A stretch of DNA of 10,173 nucleotides from Nitrospirota bacterium (GTDB taxonomy: Bacteria > Nitrospirota > JAOUDF01). A program made the position numbers and the translations under genes. The notes beneath the pieces were generated by a model. It made no database searches, had not been told where the DNA came from, and was given only the letters and a program-made list of their open reading frames with translations. Location: contig JAOUDF010000081.1 of the NCBI GenBank assembly GCA_029859385.1, positions 1-10,173 of the forward strand, read 5' to 3'. Shown here in pieces: positions 6,710-10,173 of this stretch (position 1 is the first letter of the stretch; every line of letters begins with the position of its first letter).

Positions 6710-7803
6710 CGAGTTCCAGCAGAAACTGAACGACCTGAAGAAGGACCTCGACTCCCTCAGAGGTCATCTTTGACCTCCCCAACACCCTTGAAAAACTCTC
6801 CGACCTCAACCGCGAAATAGAATCGTCCGGATTCTGGGACAACCCCGAAAAGGCCGCCGTCGTCCTCAAGGAAAAAGGCGCCCTCGACAATATCGTTCAG
6901 CTCTGCGACGGCATACAGAAACATCTGGATGATATCGAGGTGATGATAGCCCTTTGCCGTGAGGAGGAAGACCTCTCCATGCAGGACGAGATCGCGACAG
7001 GCCTGCAGGAACTACGCGAGCGGCTCGACAAGGCCGGGATATCGGCCCTGCTTTCCGGAGAACACGATCGGACCAACGCCATCGTTGCCATTCACCCCGG
7101 CGCCGGAGGGACCGAGTCCCAGGACTGGGCGTCGATGCTGCTTCGGATGTATCTGCGCTGGGCTGAGCGCGACGGCTACAGTGCCGAAGTCGTGGACCTT
7201 CTCCCCGGCGACGAGGCGGGCATCAAGAGCGCCACCTTCATCGTCAACGGCGAATTTGCCTACGGCTACCTCAAGTGCGAGATGGGGGTGCACCGGCTGG
7301 TCCGCATATCTCCTTACGACGCCGCCAAACGGCGCCACACCTCCTTCGCGTCGGTGCACGTCTCCCCCGACATAGAGGAAGAGATCGACATCGTCATCGA
7401 CGAAAAAGACCTCAAGGTCGACACCTACCGGGCGTCGGGCGCGGGCGGCCAGCACATCAACAAGACCGAGTCGGCCATCCGCATTACCCACATCCCTTCA
7501 GGAAATGTCGTCCAGTGCCAGTCGGAGCGATCCCAGCACAAGAACAGGGCCAGCGCCATGAAGCTGCTCAAGGCAAAACTCTACGAACAGCAGGTGAGGG
7601 AACAGTCGGACAAGATCGACAAGATCGCCGGCGAGAAGAAGGAGATCGGCTTCGGCAGCCAGATCCGCTCGTATGTGATGCAGCCCTACCAGATGGTAAA
7701 AGACCAGCGCACCGGCCTGGAGATGGGGAATGTCGAGGCTGTGCTCGACGGCGATATCGACTACTTTATCGAAGGGTATCTCTCGGCGACGGCGAAGAAG
7801 TAG
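6696..7803 (+). CDS. prfB: Peptide chain release factor 2 (with programmed +1 frameshift)
   Basis: RF2 recognises UGA and UAA and triggers peptide release on the ribosome. Frame 1 runs from the ATG at 6696 (GGGGGAG upstream, spacer about 5) for 25 codons to an in-frame TGA at 6771. Shifting +1 at CTT-TGA-C continues in the frame from 6772 to the TAG at 7801-7803, giving a 368-residue protein compared with 365 in E. coli. The hydrolysis motif GGQ is at 250-252 and the tripeptide anticodon region at 205-207, the same numbering as E. coli. The latter reads SPY instead of SPF (F207Y). Residue 246 is Ala, not the Thr of E. coli K-12. The gene overlaps lnt and is the last of the operon. Its usual neighbour in many genomes, lysS, is not found next to it here. 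Confidence 0.97.
6759..6774 (+). promoter_or_regulatory. prfB autoregulatory +1 frameshift site
   Basis: AGAGGT (6759-6764) acts as the internal Shine-Dalgarno-like element, one codon (CAT) before the slippery CTT (6768-6770), the TGA stop (6771-6773) and the following C. This is the conserved RF2 arrangement in which scarce RF2 slows UGA termination and favours the shift to the GAC frame. The stop is codon 26, as in E. coli. Without the shift only a 25-residue peptide would be made. Confidence 0.95.
7767..7803 (+). repeat. Direct repeat, left copy: 3' end of prfB
   Basis: The last 37 bp of prfB, including its stop codon, recur at 9192-9228 with 34 of 37 identities. This copy is the functional gene end. 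Together the two copies flank the DUF4143 gene with a unit length of 1425 bp. They may be attachment-site-like duplications produced when a small element entered the 3' end of prfB. Confidence 0.85.
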
Positions 7804-7813
7804 TCGCCCCCCT

Positions 7814-7840
7814 TTTGCCACTGGCAAACACGTTTTCTTT
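7814..7840 (+). terminator. Possible intrinsic terminator after prfB
   Basis: TTTGCC (7814-7819) and GGCAAA (7823-7828) form a 6-bp stem with a 3-nt loop. After four bases comes the T-rich run TTTTCTTT (7833-7840). The stem has only three G-C pairs, so it would be a weak terminator. Its position 10 bp after the prfB stop suits the end of the operon. Confidence 0.4.
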
Positions 7841-7876
7841 CAATTGGACGACGACAAAACTTGCAATTGGACGACG
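7841..7876 (+). repeat. 13-bp direct repeat upstream of the DUF4143 gene
   Basis: CAATTGGACGACG occurs exactly at 7841-7853 and 7864-7876, with starts 23 bp apart. The second copy overlaps the putative -35 region of the DUF4143 gene, so the pair could bind a regulator. A recent local duplication is the alternative. Confidence 0.7.
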
Positions 7877-7890
7877 GCTTGGGTTACAGT
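7861..7890 (+). promoter_or_regulatory. Putative promoter of the DUF4143 gene
   Basis: TTGCAA (7861-7866), an 18-bp spacer and TACAGT (7885-7890) give four of six matches at each hexamer. The expected start falls almost on the ATG at 7899, and no Shine-Dalgarno sequence is present. It partly coincides with the second 13-bp repeat. Confidence 0.35.
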
Positions 7891-7898
7891 TGTCCGCT

Positions 7899-9140
7899 AT
7901 GGAAGACAGATTTTTTCGCCATCGATATATTCGGCCACGCCTTCTTGAAGCCCTGGCGGATACGCCTGTAGTGCTTATTCACGGGCCACGCCAGTGTGGC
8001 AAAACCACTCTCGCTCGTATGGTCGGCGATGAGGCGGGCTATGCCTATTTTTCCTTTGATGATGCCAGCGTGCTTTCAGCGGCCCGCCAGGACCCGGTCG
8101 GCTTCGCCGATCGTCTGCCGCCGCACGCTGTTATGGATGAAATCCAGCATGCTCCCGAACTGTTCAGTTCCCTGAAGCGACTTATTGATCGTGACAGGAA
8201 GTCAGGAAGGTTCATCCTTACTGGTTCAGCCAATGTGCTTCTCGTGCCGCGGCTTTCCGACTCACTTGCGGGACGCATGGAAATCCTGCGCTTGTTCCCT
8301 TTGGCCCAGTGCGAGATCAAAGAGTCAGCGCCTACGTTTATTGACGAGATTTTTTCGGGCACACTGAAGCTGCCTCATTCCGGGCGCGAGGGTGACGGCC
8401 TTGCAGAGCGCATATTGCAAGGCGGCTACCCGGAGCCCCTGGCACGCACCACCTGGCGCAGACGACGCGAGTGGTACCGTAATTATGTCGAGACGATTGT
8501 TCAGCGCGATATCAGGGACCTGGCCAAGCTCAGTCGCATGGATGCAATACCGCGATTACTGGAGCTTGCAGCCGGACAGACTGCCAGGCTTCTGAATGTC
8601 AGCGAGCTTTCAGCGCCCTTTCAGTTGAGCCGTCCTACAATACGTGATTACCTCGGGTTGATTGAGAATATCTTCCTCATCGATTTTCTGCCCTCCTGGC
8701 ACAGCAACCGCATGAAGCGCCTGGTCAAGACACCGAAGCTGCATATAGCGGATACCGGGTTGGCCGGTGCACTGCTCGGCCTTGACCCGGCCGTTTTATT
8801 AAAAGACCGCAGTCTGCTTGGCCAGCTTCTTGAAAGTTTTGTTTACGGAGAACTACGGCGACAAGCAAGCTGGCACGAGAGCAACCTGGCCTTTTATCAT
8901 TACCGGGACAAAGATCAGTATGAAGTGGATGTTGTTATCCAGCAGGACGGCCGAAAGATTGCCGGCATTGAAGTAAAAGCGTCCGGGACCGTTACCGAGA
9001 GAGATTTCCGTGGGCTAAATCGGTTACGGCAGGCGGCGGGTAATATGTTCGCGGCCGGTATCGTACTATATGACGGAGAGCATCTGCTCCCCTTCGGGGG
9101 ACATATGCATGCCGTGCCCATAAGTGCGCTTTGGGGATAA
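7899..9140 (+). CDS. AAA-type ATPase with C-terminal DUF4143 domain
   Basis: The 413-residue protein starts MEDRFFRHRYIRPRLLEAL. It has a Walker A motif, GPRQCGKTT (29-37), a Walker B-like VMDEIQ (78-83), and FILTGSANVLL as a sensor region, the AAA_14 arrangement. A central winged-helix-like part (about 205-260) includes NVSELSAPFQLSRPTIRDYL. The C-terminal DUF4143 region contains LHIADTGLAGALLG, then YEVDVVIQ and GIEVKAS, a D...ExK pattern reminiscent of PD-(D/E)XK nuclease folds. Such proteins are scattered through bacteria and their role is unsettled; defence or mobile-element functions have been suggested. Codon choice looks less G/C-biased than in lnt or prfB. The gene is bracketed by two copies of the prfB 3' end, which suggests acquisition. 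I chose the first ATG that leaves prfB; no Shine-Dalgarno sequence supports it. Confidence 0.88.
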   Translation: MEDRFFRHRYIRPRLLEALADTPVVLIHGPRQCGKTTLARMVGDEAGYAYFSFDDASVLSAARQDPVGFADRLPPHAVMDEIQHAPELFSSLKRLIDRDRKSGRFILTGSANVLLVPRLSDSLAGRMEILRLFPLAQCEIKESAPTFIDEIFSGTLKLPHSGREGDGLAERILQGGYPEPLARTTWRRRREWYRNYVETIVQRDIRDLAKLSRMDAIPRLLELAAGQTARLLNVSELSAPFQLSRPTIRDYLGLIENIFLIDFLPSWHSNRMKRLVKTPKLHIADTGLAGALLGLDPAVLLKDRSLLGQLLESFVYGELRRQASWHESNLAFYHYRDKDQYEVDVVIQQDGRKIAGIEVKASGTVTERDFRGLNRLRQAAGNMFAAGIVLYDGEHLLPFGGHMHAVPISALWG

Positions 9141-9145
9141 AAGAG

Positions 9146-9162
9146 TGACGCTCCTGGCGTCA
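9146..9162 (+). repeat. Small hairpin after the DUF4143 gene
   Basis: TGACGC and GCGTCA pair around TCCTG six bases after the DUF4143 stop. No T-run follows on either side, so it is not a convincing intrinsic terminator, although it may stabilise the mRNA 3' end. Confidence 0.4.
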
Positions 9163-9191
9163 TAAGCACCATGTTATGGCCCGCGTTACCC

Positions 9192-9228
9192 TATCGAAAG
9201 GTATCTGTCGGCGACGGCGAAGAAGTAA
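9192..9228 (+). pseudogene. Orphan second copy of the prfB 3' end
   Basis: These 37 bp match the end of prfB at 7767-7803 with three mismatches. Read in the prfB frame from 9189 they give PIERYLSATAKK-stop compared with FIEGYLSATAKK-stop. Two of the three differences are silent (CTC to CTG, TAG to TAA) and one changes Gly to Arg. Similarity drops sharply upstream of about 9186. Downstream, a weak resemblance (GGCAAACACGTT versus GGCAATCACATT) may extend it. The silent changes suggest a copy that evolved as a coding end in a related prfB and not mere decay. It is probably the displaced original gene end after an insertion, or an att-type site. Confidence 0.8.
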
Positions 9229-9257
9229 CAGACTGCATTTCCGCGGCAATCACATTC

Positions 9258-9322
9258 CGTCATGCCCGAGTGATTCTATCGGGCATCCAGTGGCATGGAT
9301 TCCCGCTTTCGCGGGAATGACG
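9258..9322. repeat. 65-bp palindromic dispersed repeat (REP/MITE-like)
   Basis: The unit is bounded by inverted CGTCAT (9258-9263) and ATGACG (9317-9322). It contains two stems: ATGCCCGA/TCGGGCAT (9262-9269 and 9279-9286) and ATTCCCGC/GCGGGAAT around TTTC (9299-9318). ATTCCC...GGGAAT palindromes of this kind are abundant dispersed repeats in many proteobacteria and resemble the neisserial dRS3 type. It has no coding content and could be mobilised in trans. Confidence 0.75.
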
Positions 9323-9364
9323 TTCTTTGAGTATATTGTAGCCGTAGTAATAGTTCGTGACATG

Positions 9365-9392
9365 GTTATTTCTATCTAATAACTGGTTAGAC
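9365..9392 (+). other. Integron recombination core site (attI-like or secondary site)
   Basis: GTTAGAC (9386-9392) fits the integron core GTTRRRY and marks the left junction of the cassette. Immediately upstream, GTTATT (9365-9370) and AATAAC (9378-9383) form an inverted repeat. TCTAATAAC-TG-GTTAGAC is laid out like the paired inverted core sites of attI1. No intI gene lies upstream in this window, so it may be a relic attI or a secondary target. Confidence 0.55.
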
Positions 9393-9958
9393 CACACAAA
9401 TGAATACGCCCACCGCCTATCACCAGCTCGGCCAGTTCGTTGTTTCATTTCAGCAGTTAGAAGAATCTGTAAACAATCTGCTTGAGCTACTATCGAATGC
9501 CGATAGCGAAGTCGTTCGTATCCTTGTAAACGAGCTTGAATATAGCAAAAGGCTGAAGACCGCTGACGTACTCTTTGCACGGTTCGTCGACCTACGAACA
9601 AACACGGAGCCTTCAAGCAAGGCCGAGTTTCATGAGCTCATTATTGAGCTTGAAAAACTCGGTGAGCGAAGAAACGAACTTGTCCACTCAAGATACTACC
9701 GCTGGATCACTGTTCATGGATGTGAAGGATTGCTTCGAACCAACTCAAAGCTTCGCGGCAAAAAAGGCGAACGGGAAGAGACGGAAGAAGAACTACAACC
9801 TGAGGCATTCAATGCCGACCTAAGCCGTCTCAATGTTGCGGCAAATAATCTTGAAGCATTTCGCCTCAAGGTTATTGATTGGTTGTACCCGCTATGATGC
9901 GGTCTAACCCTATGCTCAAGCGGGACTGCGCAAAAGCGCGCAGCCCCTTAGCTCCACG
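9387..9958 (+). mobile_element. Integron gene cassette (572 bp, one gene plus attC)
   Basis: The cassette runs from the T after G at the left core (GTTAGAC, 9386) to the G of the right core (GTTAGGC, 9958). It carries one ORF in the usual orientation and an attC site at its end. The cassette's own R'' box GTCTAAC (9902-9908) is the exact complement of the left-junction GTTAGAC, and not of the right-junction GTTAGGC. This is the arrangement expected after a circular cassette opens at its core during integration. No integrase gene is present, so the element is a lone cassette or the edge of an array without intI. Confidence 0.9.
9400..9897 (+). CDS. Cassette-encoded hypothetical protein with HEPN-like RNxxxH motif
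   Basis: I do not recognise a named family. The 165-residue product looks all-helical: helices at about 4-32, 36-65, 73-90 and 133-162. The motif R91-N92-ELV-H96 within ERRNELVHSRYYRW matches the R-x4-6-H signature, with Asn after Arg, found in HEPN-superfamily ribonucleases and toxins. That is suggestive only; many short helical proteins have similar strings. The charged stretch RGKKGEREETEEE (about 118-130) precedes the last helix. The ATG lies 13 nt inside the cassette boundary without a Shine-Dalgarno sequence, common for cassette genes. No antitoxin-like partner is in the cassette. Base use is richer in A/T than in the core genes, fitting foreign origin. Confidence 0.8.
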   Translation: MNTPTAYHQLGQFVVSFQQLEESVNNLLELLSNADSEVVRILVNELEYSKRLKTADVLFARFVDLRTNTEPSSKAEFHELIIELEKLGERRNELVHSRYYRWITVHGCEGLLRTNSKLRGKKGEREETEEELQPEAFNADLSRLNVAANNLEAFRLKVIDWLYPL

Positions 9959-9964
9959 TTAGGC
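9902..9964 (+). other. attC recombination site (59-base element)
   Basis: R'' GTCTAAC (9902-9908) and R' GTTAGGC (9958-9964) bound a 63-bp imperfect palindrome. L'' GCTCAAG (9914-9920) pairs with L' CTTAGC (9947-9952), leaving C9917 unpaired. GGG then pairs with CCC, A9925 is unpaired, and CTGCGC pairs with GCGCAG (9938-9943). On the bottom strand the two extrahelical bases are therefore G and T, as in canonical attC sites. The CCTAT and TCCAC segments form the unpaired central spacer. Confidence 0.93.
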
Positions 9965-9974
9965 GCTATGTCAA

Positions 9975-10007
9975 GAAGGGGCGCCCTCCCCTGAGGAACG
10001 CCCCTTC
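9975..10007 (-). terminator. Likely terminator hairpin of the right-edge minus-strand gene
   Basis: GAAGGGGCG (9975-9983) and CGCCCCTTC (9999-10007) form a 9-bp GC-rich stem; the loop can pair further (CCTC with GAGG). On the minus strand it begins 5 bp after the stop codon and is followed by the short T-rich TTGAC. The U-run is poor, so efficiency is uncertain. It lies 11 bp beyond the attC core. Confidence 0.55.
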
Positions 10008-10012
10008 CCGTG

Positions 10013-10173
10013 TCAATCTTTGTTCTTCTTCCCATGTCCTTTGTCGTGGTCCTTGCCACGATCCTTGCCATTGCCTTTATCCCGGTCATCCCTGTCTTGC
10101 CGGTCCCGATCCCGGTCACGGTCATCGCCTCGACCTCCCCGGTCTTTGTCGTCCCGGTAGCTCCTGCGGACCT
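10013..10173 (-). CDS. Arg/Asp/Lys/Gly-rich low-complexity protein (partial, C-terminus only)
   Basis: On the minus strand an open frame enters from the right edge and ends with TGA at 10013-10015; about 52 residues are visible. They are almost entirely R, D, K and G, including DDRDRDRDRQDRDDRDKG, and the chain ends GHGKKNKD. There are no hydrophobic segments, so this tail is probably disordered and could bind nucleic acid, metal or an acidic partner. No family can be assigned from the tail alone. Support for coding comes from the RD-dipeptide periodicity in one frame, the clean stop and the hairpin right after it. The start lies outside the window. Confidence 0.65.
   Translation of the reverse strand, partial: VRRSYRDDKDRGGRGDDRDRDRDRQDRDDRDKGNGKDRGKDHDKGHGKKNKD

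Noticed and set aside
6940..7803. prfB starting at the internal ATG at 6940
   Set aside because: It would delete part of the N-terminal RF2 domain. The frameshift site and the ATG at 6696 give a full-length protein of 368 residues.
7275..9140. A 621-residue open frame that includes the DUF4143 ATPase
   Set aside because: Its first 208 codons are an out-of-frame reading of prfB and give low-complexity Arg/His-rich sequence. The real protein begins at the ATG at 7899.
9258..9322. CRISPR-like repeat
   Set aside because: Only one unit exists, with no spacer-repeat periodicity and no cas genes. It is a palindromic dispersed repeat.
9176..9379. Short plus-strand open frame between the ATPase and cassette genes
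   Set aside because: It reads through the prfB remnant in the wrong frame and through the palindromic repeat, so the arginine run is an artefact.
9916..10125. Minus-strand 69-residue open frame over the attC site and the right-edge gene
   Set aside because: It crosses the terminator hairpin and the attC palindrome. The RD-rich frame ending at 10013 is the more plausible coding frame.

Overview
The window reads as GC-rich chromosomal DNA from a Gram-negative bacterium, most likely a Geobacter-like member of the Desulfuromonadia/Geobacterales. That placement is an inference from protein style and gene content: PgsA, a YhaM-type exonuclease, DUF362 with ferredoxin, DUF547, lnt and prfB. I could not search a database. 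Positions 1-9140 are densely coded. The right-hand 1 kb is accessory DNA.

Left block, minus strand (1-2588). A DUF362 protein with two 4Fe-4S motifs is followed by a YhaM-type OB/HD exoribonuclease and then by pgsA, which is cut by the left edge. The exonuclease and pgsA overlap by ATGA. They appear to share a good promoter (TTGACA-18-TATCAT) whose transcript starts with a palindromic hairpin.

Middle block, plus strand (2648-7803). A DUF547 protein and a TVP38/TMEM64 (VTT) membrane protein come first. A strong promoter (TTGAAA-17-TATAGT) then opens an apparent four-gene operon. Its first two genes encode Sm/Hfq-like proteins: one carries two Sm-like repeats in a single chain, and the next, overlapping by 53 nt, carries one Sm-like domain plus a long disordered tail. 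They are followed by lnt (apolipoprotein N-acyltransferase) and prfB (release factor 2, intact only through its programmed +1 frameshift). The Hfq-like pair is the most unusual thing in the window: three non-identical Sm folds encoded side by side suggest a hetero-oligomeric RNA-binding ring.

Right block (7804-10173) is accessory. A DUF4143-family ATPase gene lies between prfB and a second, diverged copy of the last 37 bp of prfB, which looks like the scar of site-specific or recombinational insertion at the prfB 3' end. Next come a 65-bp palindromic dispersed repeat and a complete integron-type gene cassette (9387-9958). The cassette has a textbook attC site and one small protein with a HEPN-like RNxxxH motif, and no integrase is present. 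A minus-strand gene for an Arg/Asp/Lys/Gly-rich protein, with its own terminator hairpin, runs off the right edge.
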